Shown here: in pieces, positions 1 to 8,251 of the stretch
How the letters are laid out: each line of letters starts with the position of its first letter
Position numbering within the stretch: position 1 is the first letter of the stretch
From: Nonomuraea turkmeniaca
GTDB lineage: Bacteria; Actinomycetota; Actinomycetes; Streptosporangiales; Streptosporangiaceae
Assembly (NCBI RefSeq): GCF_005889735.1
Contig: NZ_VCKY01000012.1
Span: 1 to 64,000, forward strand
Length of the DNA stretch: 64,000 nucleotides
Reading direction: 5' to 3'
Program-made: the position numbers and the translations under genes
The notes under the pieces: model-generated
Database searches by the model: none
What the model was told of the DNA's origin: nothing
Seen by the model: only the letters and a program-made list of their open reading frames with translations

Positions 1-13
1 GTATAAGAGACAG
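1..13 (+). other. Untrimmed Nextera mosaic-end adapter remnant
   Basis: The first 13 bases, GTATAAGAGACAG, equal the last 13 bases of the Tn5/Nextera mosaic end AGATGTGTATAAGAGACAG. A chance match exactly at the edge is very unlikely. These bases are probably library adapter rather than genome, which makes base 14 the first genomic base and marks a contig end. Confidence 0.9.
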
Positions 14-1861
14 GTCTCTGACCAGGACACGCAGGACGCCCAGCCCGCGGGCAGGACAGAGCCGTCAAAGCGCGGCATCGCCGGGCTGATCAACCGGTGG
101 TTGGGGCCGACCGGGGCAGATCGACGTTCCCGCTACACCCTGGTGGCGGCCGGGCCCATCGCAGGGACGCGGTTCGTCCCTGACGGACGACACCAGGATC
201 TGCAGGAACTGACGGTCGATGAAGTGCGGGCCGCCTTGGACACCCAGGCGCTGCCCGCAGACTTCGGCACCGACGTCAAGGGCTGGCGCTGGATCGATGC
301 GAGCACTCTTGTCGTGGACACCGGCAACGGCATCCAGCACTTCCGCTTCGAGATCGGCGCGGTCGGGCGCAACCGTCTAGGCCGCACCCGGGTGGGCCAA
401 GGCACCGAAACCGACCCGCATCTGGTACGGCTGACGCCCCGAGTGGCCCCCGACCAGGTGGCCAGACTTGTCATCCACGAACTCACCGACACCTTCCAAC
501 GCCGAGCCGCCCCGCAATCACGCGCTCGCCACCTGCAGCCCACCCTGACAGGCGGCCTCGACCAATGCGTCACCGCCCGCCACAACGAGTTCCGGCTCCT
601 TACCCGCAAGCTGGCATCGGCCACCACAGATGCCGAACGCAACGCTCTCCAATCCGAGATCGACGGAATCCTGCACGAACTGAGCAGGCACGGGCACCCC
701 TTACCCACCGATACGCGCAAGCCATCGGCCGTCCCCGCGGCGAGCGAGCGGCTCTCCGGCAAACCCGCTGAAAGTCCGGACCCGGCTGGCGCACGCATCG
801 ACCGGACATCGCCGGAAGGCTCACAGCCGGCCCGCCCGCTCGGCACGCACGGGGAAGAGCCTTCCGCACGTCCAGAGGACCGCTCCCTCTCCGACGTTGA
901 GCGGCGGGTACAGAGGGTGGCCGACAAGTGGCGCCCGATCCTCCAGGAGAAGCTCGAGCAAGGCCTCGGTTCCACCTTCTCCAGGAAGCAACTGAGAAGC
1001 ATCAGTGCCGAAATCGAGACAATAGAGGCAGATTATACAGAGAATGGAGTTGATTTTTCGTACATCCAGGTACAGGAGATTGTTGACGCGCTTCGCTCGG
1101 GTGAACCAGTTGTTGTAGTGATCGAGGGCTTTGGGCCATATCTTGTCGACTACAGCGGTCCCATAACCGACGAGAATGCGATACCAGCCGATCGCAGGGG
1201 CCTGACGCTCACGGGAACCGTGGTCATGTCGTTGCGCGAACGGGCGCCAGAGGCTGACATCAGAATCGCATCCTTGGGGGATGACTACAATGACACCAGT
1301 GAACACCATCCCGACGGCAGGCCGGACTTTCCGTTCACAGACGAGGCCAGATCCGAGTTCTGGGCCAGCATTATAGATCGGCTCAAGGATGCCGGCGCCA
1401 TTCCGGCCGACGCAAGAGAAGGCGTGGATTTTCACCTGTTCCACGAGAGCCAGCTTACGCAAGAGGCGAATGAGCTGGTCGCCCGCCTCGAGGTGGCCGG
1501 CCTCATCCAGCGCAACGGTGATCGAATTCACTTTGTTAATCCAGATTTCACGAATCCACTCTTCCATAAATTCGGTCTGCGCACACCGAACAAGTGGCTC
1601 TGCGTCGCATTGGACGCCGCGCATCTCCAGGCGCTCCTCGGCGAGATTCGAGCGGGATACACGGGGGATCCAGAGAGTCTGCGCATCATAAAAATTGTCG
1701 CGTTGCCACACTACATGAAGGCGCAACAGGGTCAGCTCAGAGAGATACTGAACGTGCTCGGCGGGGAGATGAACATCGAGTATCACAACATCTTTTACGA
1801 TCCAGAAGGCGACTTGGCGGCAATGGCCGACACAGTCGCGAAGAAGTTCAGGGTGCAGTGA
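14..1861 (+). CDS. C-terminal part of a large polymorphic-toxin-like protein (5' truncated by contig end)
   Basis: The frame is open from the contig edge with no stop, so the TTG at 101 is not a real start and the N-terminus is missing. The first ~200 residues, with the motif VARLVIHELTDTFQ, resemble the pre-terminal region of giant actinobacterial exported or polymorphic-toxin proteins. A proline/serine/arginine-rich linker follows (bases ~700-890). From about base 1000 the DNA becomes visibly AT-richer, with ATA, TTA and TTT codons rare elsewhere here, and encodes a ~290-residue terminal domain that I do not recognise. Such a composition break at the last domain is typical of swapped toxin tips, but no catalytic motif was identified and no clear immunity gene follows. 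The toxin role is inference. Confidence 0.6.
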   Translation, partial: VSDQDTQDAQPAGRTEPSKRGIAGLINRWLGPTGADRRSRYTLVAAGPIAGTRFVPDGRHQDLQELTVDEVRAALDTQALPADFGTDVKGWRWIDASTLVVDTGNGIQHFRFEIGAVGRNRLGRTRVGQGTETDPHLVRLTPRVAPDQVARLVIHELTDTFQRRAAPQSRARHLQPTLTGGLDQCVTARHNEFRLLTRKLASATTDAERNALQSEIDGILHELSRHGHPLPTDTRKPSAVPAASERLSGKPAESPDPAGARIDRTSPEGSQPARPLGTHGEEPSARPEDRSLSDVERRVQRVADKWRPILQEKLEQGLGSTFSRKQLRSISAEIETIEADYTENGVDFSYIQVQEIVDALRSGEPVVVVIEGFGPYLVDYSGPITDENAIPADRRGLTLTGTVVMSLRERAPEADIRIASLGDDYNDTSEHHPDGRPDFPFTDEARSEFWASIIDRLKDAGAIPADAREGVDFHLFHESQLTQEANELVARLEVAGLIQRNGDRIHFVNPDFTNPLFHKFGLRTPNKWLCVALDAAHLQALLGEIRAGYTGDPESLRIIKIVALPHYMKAQQGQLREILNVLGGEMNIEYHNIFYDPEGDLAAMADTVAKKFRVQ

Positions 1862-1892
1862 CGCTGCATGGGAGTGCTCGTCATTATCATGA

Positions 1893-2048
1893 ATGGCGCC
1901 GCACCTTCGAACACGAAACCAGGGAGAGCGCTACGTCACGCGGACCGACTGGAGCGCCAAGGTCTCCGCGCTCCCGGACCCCCTCACGCGGGACCGGGCA
2001 GCCGGCCCCTGGGCTGTGACCCTGAAGCGCCTTCTGCAGACACCGTGA
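1893..2048 (+). CDS. Possible 51-aa small ORF downstream of the toxin-like gene
   Basis: This ATG-started 51-codon frame lies in the otherwise empty stretch after the toxin-like gene. Its second half (with DWSAKVSALPDPLTRD and WAVTLKRLL) reads like the end of a real soluble protein, while the first residues look random, so it may be a decayed remnant. No convincing ribosome binding site is visible. It is the only candidate for a gene in the usual immunity position, but it is shorter than typical immunity proteins. Confidence 0.2.
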   Translation: MAPHLRTRNQGERYVTRTDWSAKVSALPDPLTRDRAAGPWAVTLKRLLQTP

Positions 2049-2074
2049 CAGCCGACGCGGCTCGGGACTTTGTC

Positions 2075-2119
2075 CGGTGTGCCGGCAAGACGCGTTCGGT
2101 TCTTGCGGCCGGCACACCG
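2075..2119. terminator. Strong bulged stem-loop, possible terminator
   Basis: A 5' arm reading CGGTGTGCCGG plus CAAGA pairs with TCTTG plus CCGGCACACCG, leaving a 3-base bulge (CGG) and a 10-base loop. There is no T-tract on either side, so this is either a T-less actinobacterial terminator between the toxin-like gene and the converging small genes, or another structured element. Confidence 0.35.
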
Positions 2120-2203
2120 TGGTCCCACGTCGAGCGTCGCTCCCACGGAGATCAATGGCAGAGGACATCGCCAGGCTGCGGTGACCGGCCTGATGACATC
2201 CGC

Positions 2204-2290
2204 TCAGAACACCTGGGCCAGGCACCCTAGGGCGATGGCCGCCACAATCGCGGCTACGGCCAGCGCTCTCACGGATTTGGGAATGCGCAT
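2204..2290 (-). CDS. 28-aa single-helix hydrophobic peptide
   Basis: This tiny gene encodes two basic residues followed by one hydrophobic helix (AVAAIVAAIALG) and a cysteine near the end, so the product would sit in the membrane. It is preceded by GGAGGGG about seven bases before a GTG-ATG pair (starts 2293 or 2290). It begins 19 bases after the stop of the 55-aa gene upstream, so it would be the third gene of the ohr transcript. No family is recognised. The good ribosome binding site and clean membrane composition are the only support. Confidence 0.45.
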   Translation of the reverse strand: MRIPKSVRALAVAAIVAAIALGCLAQVF

Positions 2291-2309
2291 CACGATGCCC
2301 CTCCAGATT

Positions 2310-2477
2310 TCATAGGCAGTACCGCACGAGCCATTCGTCCGCGTCGTAGGCCCGCTGCGCGGGGTCCGGCGGGGTGGCGGCTCGCTCTTCGACCGTGTCC
2401 TCGAGCCGGACCCGCTCGGGCAGCCGACTGAAGCGGGCACGCCGAGTGGTCTCGGCGGCGTCCTGTGCCGGTCGCAC
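2310..2477 (-). CDS. 55-aa conserved-looking small protein, coupled to ohr
   Basis: The GTG start lies one base after the ohr stop codon (TGA-G-GTG), so translation is probably coupled. The product is charged, with an arginine-rich N-terminal third, a DTVEERAATPPDP stretch and a DEWLVRYCL end. It has no signal peptide or membrane segment. Codon use is strongly GC3-biased like its neighbours, which supports real coding. I do not recognise the family and give no function. It is too short to appear in most automatic calls. Confidence 0.55.
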   Translation of the reverse strand: MRPAQDAAETTRRARFSRLPERVRLEDTVEERAATPPDPAQRAYDADEWLVRYCL

Positions 2478-2478
2478 C

Positions 2479-2904
2479 TCAGGCGGCTTTCGCGTTGATG
2501 GTGACCGGGATGTTGCCGCGGGTCGCCTTGGAGTACGGGCAGATCTGGTGGGCCGCGATGCCGAGCTCGTCGGCCGTCTGCTGGTCCACGCCTCCGAGCT
2601 CCAGGTTGAGCACGGCGCTGAGGCCGAACTCGCCGTCGTCGCCGTGGTGCAGGGTCACCTCCGCCGTGATTTCCGTGCTCTTCAGCGTGATCTTGCGCGT
2701 TGCCGCCGCCCTTCTGACAGCGCCGAGAAAACAGGAGCCCCAGCCTGCGGCGAACAACTGCTCGGGGTTGGTGGCCCCGCCCGCTCCCCCGAACTCCTTC
2801 GGGATGGCGAGCGTGGTGTCGAGGAGGCCGTCGTCGGCCTGGACCCGGCCTCCGTTCCGGCCCTCCCCCGTGACGGTGACGACCCCGGTGTAACTGGCAG
2901 CCAT
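2479..2904 (-). CDS. ohr: Organic hydroperoxide resistance protein Ohr (OsmC family)
   Basis: Ohr is a thiol peroxidase that reduces organic hydroperoxides with a reactive cysteine pair. The 141-residue length is typical. The peroxidatic cysteine is Cys58 in GWGSCFLGAV and the resolving one is Cys122 in HQICPYSKATRGN, with the usual Glu48 in NPEQLFAAGW. The N-terminal YTGVVTVTGEGRNG and DTTLAIPKEFGG segments are classic Ohr. A GAGAAGGG ribosome binding site precedes the ATG. Two tiny genes follow in the same direction, and the promoter upstream carries two matched operators. No ohrR-type MarR gene lies next to it. Confidence 0.95.
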   Translation of the reverse strand: MAASYTGVVTVTGEGRNGGRVQADDGLLDTTLAIPKEFGGAGGATNPEQLFAAGWGSCFLGAVRRAAATRKITLKSTEITAEVTLHHGDDGEFGLSAVLNLELGGVDQQTADELGIAAHQICPYSKATRGNIPVTINAKAA

Positions 2905-2953
2905 GGCTTTTCCCTTCTCGGCAGGCGGAAATACGGCGGGAACGCGCGATGCG

Positions 2954-3012
2954 TCACCGGTTCAACTGGTGACGATACTGGCAAGCCCGTGCGTCACCTG
3001 TCAAGATGGTGA
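2954..3012 (-). promoter_or_regulatory. ohr promoter framed by twin 19-bp operators
   Basis: On the minus strand a TTGACA -35 box (3004-2999) and a CAGTAT -10 box (2980-2975) are separated by 18 bases. Two copies of TCACC-N9-GGTGA (2994-3012 and 2954-2972) lie 40 bp apart centre to centre, one covering the -35 box and one just downstream of the -10 box at the predicted start of transcription. This arrangement suggests repression by a dimeric regulator binding on the same face of the helix. The regulator is not in this window next to ohr. Confidence 0.6.
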
Positions 3013-3316
3013 TGCATCGAGGAGGCGGCGCGGGAGGTGGCCGGCGGCCCAGTGAGGGCGACGGTGCGCCGCCGCACCCCAAGGCTGCGCCGCGAGGAAG
3101 TGGCGCAGCCGGCGTTCATGAGCGCGGAGGAGGTCGCTCCCGGAAACTCGCCACACCAGCCTTGCCGTGCTCATTACCGGGTTCAGGACTAAAGGTGTGA
3201 TGGTCACCGACGTGGGCGGACATATATCTGGCGCTATGGCGGCGCCCTCATCTTGAGAGGTTTTCCGGGCGCACTCGCGAACCCGTCTCCGGCCGCCGCA
3301 GGTTGAGGAGGAGATG
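3013..3316. other. Gene-free stretch between ohr promoter and GH16 gene
   Basis: About 300 bases with only poor, arginine/glycine-rich or low-complexity frames on both strands. I see no convincing gene. The last bases contain the GAGGAGG ribosome binding site (3305-3311) of the glucanase gene. Confidence 0.5.
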
Positions 3317-4714
3317 ATGGCGCGGTTCCTGGCCCGCAGGATGGTCACCTACGTGGTGATCGTCACAGCCGCCATCCGTCTCGCGTGCCTGCTCACCACC
3401 GACGCCCAGCAGACCGTGCGCCTCCAATACAGGAACAGCTCTCCCGGCCCCACCACGGCCCAGGCCGAGCCCTCGTTTCAGCTCTTCAACGACGGTGCCG
3501 CCGCGATCCCGCTCAACGAGCTCACGATCCGCTATTACCTGACCGGCTCGGAGACCTACCGGTTCTCCTGCTCCTGGGCGATGGTGGGCTGCACCACCGT
3601 CACCGGCCAGTTCGTCCGCCAGGCGGGCGATGACCAGTACCTGGAGCTCGGCTTCACTGGCGGCACCCTCAACCCCGGCGCCACCAGCGGCGACATACAA
3701 CTTCGCCTCTCCCGAGCCGACGGGCGGATTTTCACCCAGTCCGACGACCACTCCTACGGCGTGCAGAGCTCCTATGCCAATTGGGACAAGGTCGCCGTCT
3801 ACGTACAAGGGAGGCTCGTTTGGGGCACGCCTGGCCGTACGGACACACCAACCCCGCAGGGCGCCGCCGCTGAGCTCTTTGACGACTTCTCCTACGCCGG
3901 TTCCTCCGACCCTCTGCTCGCCCTGCGCGGCTGGACCGTGCGCTCCGGTTCCGGCCGCCCGGGTGTGCGCGGCGCGACCTGGTCGCCGTCGGCGGTCAGC
4001 TTCCCCGACGGGCTGCTGACGCTCGACTCCTCCACGGACGGCACCGCCTCCGGCACCGTGCAAACCTCCCTGTTGACCGCGAATCACAAGTTCCACGAAG
4101 GCACCTACGCGGCCAGAGTCCGCTTCAGCGACACCCCCACCAGCGGGGCCGACGGCGAACACGTCGTCCAGACGTTCTTCACCATCGCCCCCTCGGGGGG
4201 AGACATGGACCCCGACTACTGCGAGCTGGACTTCGAGTACCTGCCCAACGGCGGCTGGGACGAGCCGGGCACCGTCCTGAACGCCACGACCTGGGAGACC
4301 TACCGGGCCTATCCGTGGCAGGCGGTGAACGCCCAAACCACAGAGCGGGCGAGCTTCGAAGGCTGGCACGACCTGGTCATCCAGGTCTCCGGCGAACGCG
4401 TGAAGTACTACGTGGACGGCCGTCTCTTTGCCGACCACGGCGACATCCACTACCCGGAGCAGCCCATGCGTATCCAGTTCAACCAGTGGTTCATCGACCT
4501 GAGCGGCGCTTCGACCACGCGCACCTACCGGCAACAGGTGGACTGGATCTACCACATCAAGGACCAGGTGGTCTCTCCCGCCGCCGTGCAACTAGGGGTC
4601 GCCGCCTTCCGCGCTGCGGGCACCGCCTTCATCGACACCGTCCCCGCTCCGCCCTCCGGCGTACAGCCGAGCGTCGAAGCCGGCCAGGACCTCGCCCCGT
4701 CGCCGCCGCGCTGA
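3317..4714 (+). CDS. Secreted CBM3-GH16 beta-glucanase
   Basis: An N-terminal hydrophobic export segment (about residues 9-28) is followed by a family 3 carbohydrate-binding module (about 33-170, with QYRNSSPG, NELTIRYYLTG and NWDKVAVY) and a GH16 jelly-roll domain (about 190-420). The GH16 catalytic ExDxE is CELDFEYL, with Glu303, Asp305 and Glu307 as nucleophile, helper and acid/base. CBM3 usually binds crystalline cellulose, so a mixed-linkage or cell-wall beta-glucan is the likely substrate. There is almost no linker between the modules. The second of two adjacent ATGs (3317) is preferred because it sits five bases from GAGGAGG, whereas 3314 is only two bases away. The ~40-residue C-terminal tail is alanine/proline-rich. 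Confidence 0.85.
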   Translation: MARFLARRMVTYVVIVTAAIRLACLLTTDAQQTVRLQYRNSSPGPTTAQAEPSFQLFNDGAAAIPLNELTIRYYLTGSETYRFSCSWAMVGCTTVTGQFVRQAGDDQYLELGFTGGTLNPGATSGDIQLRLSRADGRIFTQSDDHSYGVQSSYANWDKVAVYVQGRLVWGTPGRTDTPTPQGAAAELFDDFSYAGSSDPLLALRGWTVRSGSGRPGVRGATWSPSAVSFPDGLLTLDSSTDGTASGTVQTSLLTANHKFHEGTYAARVRFSDTPTSGADGEHVVQTFFTIAPSGGDMDPDYCELDFEYLPNGGWDEPGTVLNATTWETYRAYPWQAVNAQTTERASFEGWHDLVIQVSGERVKYYVDGRLFADHGDIHYPEQPMRIQFNQWFIDLSGASTTRTYRQQVDWIYHIKDQVVSPAAVQLGVAAFRAAGTAFIDTVPAPPSGVQPSVEAGQDLAPSPPR

Positions 4715-4742
4715 CCAGGAGAGCGCGCATAAGCTCGACGGG

Positions 4743-6371
4743 GTGAAGTGGGTCAGCCTGCGCGAACTGCTCGCCTTCGACGAGGGCGGCATCCTTCGTC
4801 TGCTCCTCGCGCCGCTCGGCCAGGACATGCGCATCGACGGCATCGTCATCGGCGCCGAAGGGCCCGCCAAGTCGTACCAGGACCGGATCGTGCTGGCCGC
4901 CGGGCTTGAGGAGCCCGGGATCGTGATCCGCGAGGCGGCCGGGCGAGGCGCGGCCGCCGTGATCGTGCGCGGGCCGGCCGAGGAGGCACTCGTGGTCGCC
5001 GAGCAGTACGGCGTCGCGCTGCTGGCCCGCGCCGAGTGGGCCGACTGGGACGACGTGGCCACGCTGCTGCGGTCGGCCCTCGCGTACGCCGAGGCCGGAC
5101 GGGGCGATCGGATGGCCGACGTGACGGCCGGAGGCGGCCTGGCGGCCCTTGCGTCGGTGGTCGCCGAGTTCACCGGAGGATCCATCACCATCGAGGACAC
5201 CCAGTTCCGGGTCCTCGCCCACTCGGCCACCGGCCCCGAGGCGGACGAGCTGCGCCGCTCGACCATCCTCGGCGGCCGGGTGCCCGACTGGCGGGTCGAC
5301 GAGATGCGGCGCAGCGGGCTGCTGCGCGCGCTCTGGTCGTCCAGCGAGGTGATCCACCGGCCCGCCGAGGGCGACACCCCGGAGCGACTGATCATCGCGA
5401 TCCGCAGCGGGCGCGAGATGCTCGGCTCCATCTGGGCCGCCGCGGACGACCGCAGCCTCACCCCGAACGCCGCGAGCGCGCTGAGCCGGGCCGCCGAGGT
5501 GGCCGTGCCGTACCTCGTCCAGCACCGGATGCGGGAGAGCGCGGCGCGCCGGAGGGAGGAGCACGCGCTTCGTGTGCTGCTGTCCGGCGACGGCGACATG
5601 AGCACGCACGCCTGGTCGCTCGGCCTGTCACCCGACCTGCGCTGCGCCGTGGTCGTCGCCGAACTGGACGGCCCGCCGGGACCGGGCGCCGACCGGCTCA
5701 TGGGCGCCCTGGCGCTGCAGGCCGCCTCCTACCGTTCGGAGGTGCGCGTGCTGCGCGAACTGGGCCGCGTCACCGCTCTGCTGCCGATTCCGCATCCGGC
5801 CGAGGGCCGGGACGCCGCCGACGTCCGCGACCCGGGCCCGCGGGAGGCCGCCGCGCTGGCCCGCGAGCTGGACACGCTGGCACGGGAGCTGGCCGCGCAC
5901 TCGCGCGAGACGGCCGGGCGGGGCGGCTCGACGCCGGATCCGGGGCCGGTATGGGTGGGCGCCGGGTCGCCGGTGCCGTCCCCGCTGCGCGCGGCGGCGT
6001 CGCGGGAAGAGGCGGGGCTGGTGGTGCGGCTGCTGCGCCGGCGTGGCGCGGCGACCCGCTGGGCGCTCGCCACCGACCTCGGTCCCGGCCTGGACGTCCT
6101 GCGCGTCCTCGACGCCGTCCGCCCGATCTGGGAGCGCGGCGGCGGGCCCATCCACGAGCTGATCGCGAACGGGGGCGATCTGGTCGGGTCGATCGCCGCC
6201 TACCTCGACGCGGGCGGGGACGTCACCACGGCCGCACGCCGGCTGGTCCTGCACCCGAACACGCTGCGCTACCGGCTGCGCAGGGCGCGCGAGCGGTTCG
6301 GGGTCGACCTCGACGACCCGGACACCCGGCTGCTGATCACTCTGGCCGTCCGGCTGGTGAGAAAGCCTTAG
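4743..6371 (+). CDS. PucR-family transcriptional regulator
   Basis: This 542-residue protein has the PucR/CdaR layout: an N-terminal PucR-like sensor (about 1-125), a GAF-like or degenerate middle region (about 130-420) and a C-terminal winged HTH_30 domain with DVTTAARRLVLHPNTLRYRL (about 495-525). PucR-type proteins control purine or amine catabolism genes and are often encoded beside their targets. The next gene downstream, on the same strand, is a LysA-like PLP enzyme starting about 60 bases later, which makes it the likely target. The GTG start has no good ribosome binding site, so a leaderless message is possible. Confidence 0.85.
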   Translation: MKWVSLRELLAFDEGGILRLLLAPLGQDMRIDGIVIGAEGPAKSYQDRIVLAAGLEEPGIVIREAAGRGAAAVIVRGPAEEALVVAEQYGVALLARAEWADWDDVATLLRSALAYAEAGRGDRMADVTAGGGLAALASVVAEFTGGSITIEDTQFRVLAHSATGPEADELRRSTILGGRVPDWRVDEMRRSGLLRALWSSSEVIHRPAEGDTPERLIIAIRSGREMLGSIWAAADDRSLTPNAASALSRAAEVAVPYLVQHRMRESAARRREEHALRVLLSGDGDMSTHAWSLGLSPDLRCAVVVAELDGPPGPGADRLMGALALQAASYRSEVRVLRELGRVTALLPIPHPAEGRDAADVRDPGPREAAALARELDTLARELAAHSRETAGRGGSTPDPGPVWVGAGSPVPSPLRAAASREEAGLVVRLLRRRGAATRWALATDLGPGLDVLRVLDAVRPIWERGGGPIHELIANGGDLVGSIAAYLDAGGDVTTAARRLVLHPNTLRYRLRRARERFGVDLDDPDTRLLITLAVRLVRKP

Positions 6372-6431
6372 CCGATCGGCCAAAATCGGGGAGCCTCTTT
6401 GGCCGGACAGCTGGAGACTCAGGCCCCGTCC

Positions 6432-7805
6432 ATGCCTGAATCTCGTATGCGGCCTTCCGAAACTCCCCCTTGGAGCCTGGACGTGATGCAGAGCAGGGTC
6501 GCCGACGTCGTCCGCCACGCCGTGGACGTGGGTGCACTGGGCGCCGACCACCCGGTCGCCGGATTCATCGACACCGACGGGGTCCGCGATTCCGTCGCGG
6601 ACCTGCACGAGGCGTTCGGCCCCGGTGTGCTGCACACGTTCGCGGCCAAGGCCGCGTCGCTGATCCCCGTGCTGCGGCTGCTGGCCACCGAGGGCATGGG
6701 CTGCGAGGTCGCCAGCTCAGGCGAGCTGCGGATCGCCCTCGACGCGGGGTTCGACCCCGCGACGATCGTGTTCGACTCCCCGGCGAAGACCCGCGAGGAG
6801 CTGGCCCAGGCCCTCGCGCTCGGCGTCGCCGTCAACGCCGACAACCTCGACGAGCTGCGCCGCATCGACGTCCTGCGCCCCGACGGCTGCGCCTCGGTCG
6901 TCGGGCTGCGGGTGAACCCGCAGGTCGGTTCGGGGTCCATCGGCGCGATGAGCACCGCGACCGCGACCTCGAAGTTCGGCGTCGCGCTGCGCGACCCGGG
7001 GGCCCGCGAAGCGGTCGTGCGCGCGTTCGCCACGCGGCCCTGGCTGACCCGGCTGCACGCGCACGTCGGCTCCCAGGGCTGCCCGCTCGACCTGATCGCC
7101 GCCGGGATCGCCGAAACGTACCGGCTGGCCGAGGAGATCAACGCGACGCTGGGCCGCCGCCAGGTCACGAGCCTCGACATCGGCGGCGGGCTGCCCGTCA
7201 ACTTCGCCGGCGACGAGGTCACCCCGGCGTTCGCCGACTACGTGGCCGCGCTGCGCGCCGCCGTGCCGGACCTCTTCGACGGCCGGTACGCGCTGGTCAC
7301 CGAGTTCGGGCGGGCGCTGCTGGCCAAGAACGGCTTCATCGGCGCGCTGGTCGAGTACACCAAGGAGGCCGGCGGCAGGCGCATCGCGATCACCCATGCG
7401 GGCGCGCACGTCGCCACCCGGACCGTGTTCATGCCGGACGCCTGGCCGCTGCGTGTCGGCGCCTATGACGCCAAGGGGCGCCCGAAGCAGGGCCCGGCGC
7501 TCGCGCAGGATGTCGCCGGGCCCTGCTGCTTCGCCGGGGACGTGGTCGCCCACGGCCGTGAGCTGCCCGAGCTCGAGGAGGGCGACGTCGTCGTGCTGCA
7601 CGACACGGGCGCCTACTACTTCTCGACTCCGTGGGCGTACAACAGCCTGCCCTACCCGGCCGTCCAGGGCTTCACGATCACGGAGGAAGGAGTACGGCTG
7701 GCGCTGATCCGCGAGGCCCAGACGCTCGACGAGATCGCGGCCTCCAGCGGCCTGGCCCACGCCGGCGCCCTCGTCACCGGCGCCTTCGCACGGACCGCCT
7801 GCTGA
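6432..7805 (+). CDS. LysA-like PLP-dependent decarboxylase (fold type III)
   Basis: The product belongs to the alanine-racemase-fold decarboxylases (diaminopimelate, ornithine or arginine decarboxylases). The PLP lysine is in HTFAAKAASLIPVL. HAHVGSQG, SLDIGGGLPVNF and TEFGRALLAKNG form the phosphate and glycine-rich segments, and GPCCFAGDVV holds the active-site cysteine contributed across the dimer. The signature residues of true diaminopimelate decarboxylase are only loosely kept, so the substrate may be another amino acid. The start is uncertain: ATG 6432 is chosen, but GTG 6483 has a better-placed GGAG. The gene follows and is probably controlled by the PucR regulator. Confidence 0.8.
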   Translation: MPESRMRPSETPPWSLDVMQSRVADVVRHAVDVGALGADHPVAGFIDTDGVRDSVADLHEAFGPGVLHTFAAKAASLIPVLRLLATEGMGCEVASSGELRIALDAGFDPATIVFDSPAKTREELAQALALGVAVNADNLDELRRIDVLRPDGCASVVGLRVNPQVGSGSIGAMSTATATSKFGVALRDPGAREAVVRAFATRPWLTRLHAHVGSQGCPLDLIAAGIAETYRLAEEINATLGRRQVTSLDIGGGLPVNFAGDEVTPAFADYVAALRAAVPDLFDGRYALVTEFGRALLAKNGFIGALVEYTKEAGGRRIAITHAGAHVATRTVFMPDAWPLRVGAYDAKGRPKQGPALAQDVAGPCCFAGDVVAHGRELPELEEGDVVVLHDTGAYYFSTPWAYNSLPYPAVQGFTITEEGVRLALIREAQTLDEIAASSGLAHAGALVTGAFARTAC

Positions 7806-7821
7806 GCGCGCCCGCGGCTGA

Positions 7822-8166
7822 TCACTTGACCTGGTCCCAGGGAATGGACTCGATGCGGTCCAGGTGCTCTTCGCCCCACTCGCCGAGCGGTGCCATCGCG
7901 GTGTTGAGGGTGCGGCCGAAGTCGGTGAGCGAGTACTCCACCTTCGGCGGCACCTGACGGTAGACCTCGCGGTGCACCAGACCGGCCGTCTCCATCTCCC
8001 GGAGCTGCAGGATCAGCACCCGCTCGCTGATGCCGGGCACTGCGCGCCGCAACTCGCCGAAGCGCAGCGGCCCGTCCTGGAGGGCGAACAGGATCAGGCC
8101 CTTCCACTTGCCTCCCATGACGGCGATGGCGGCGTCGAGTCCGCAGGTGAAGGCCCGTGTCTTCAT
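7822..8166 (-). CDS. HxlR-family transcriptional regulator
   Basis: A 114-residue winged-helix regulator of the HxlR/DUF24 type. The hallmarks are the N-terminal Cys in FTCGLDAAIAVMGGKWK and the motifs FGELRRAVPGISERVL and EYSLTDFGRTL. HxlR proteins often sense reactive aldehydes, quinones or thiol stress through that cysteine. The start at 8166 is chosen because it has GTGAGG upstream and matches family length; the frame continues further upstream but runs over the divergent promoter. It is divergent from the imine-reductase-like gene, with a near-palindrome between them, so it probably represses itself and that gene. Confidence 0.9.
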   Translation of the reverse strand: MKTRAFTCGLDAAIAVMGGKWKGLILFALQDGPLRFGELRRAVPGISERVLILQLREMETAGLVHREVYRQVPPKVEYSLTDFGRTLNTAMAPLGEWGEEHLDRIESIPWDQVK

Positions 8167-8190
8167 TGAAGCCTCACTTACCTCTCTGTC

Positions 8191-8215
8191 AGTACCCGAC
8201 AAAATTATCGGTACT
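8191..8215. promoter_or_regulatory. Candidate HxlR operator
   Basis: A 25-bp imperfect palindrome with outer arms AGTACC and GGTACT sits between the divergent HxlR and oxidoreductase genes. Further GTACT/CAGTA half-sites follow up to base 8247. HxlR regulators typically bind TACT-type inverted repeats of about this span, so this is the likely binding region. Confidence 0.5.
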
Positions 8216-8251
8216 TGATCATATGTCAGTAATTCCTTCAAAGTACGAACC

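Noticed and set aside
101..340. Gene starting at TTG 101
   Set aside because: The frame is open up to the contig edge, so 101 is only the first start-like codon in a truncated gene.
3001..3348. 115-residue minus-strand frame upstream of ohr, possible ohrR
   Set aside because: No MarR helix-turn-helix or reactive cysteine pattern; arginine-rich residues typical of a shadow frame, and it runs through the operator pair.
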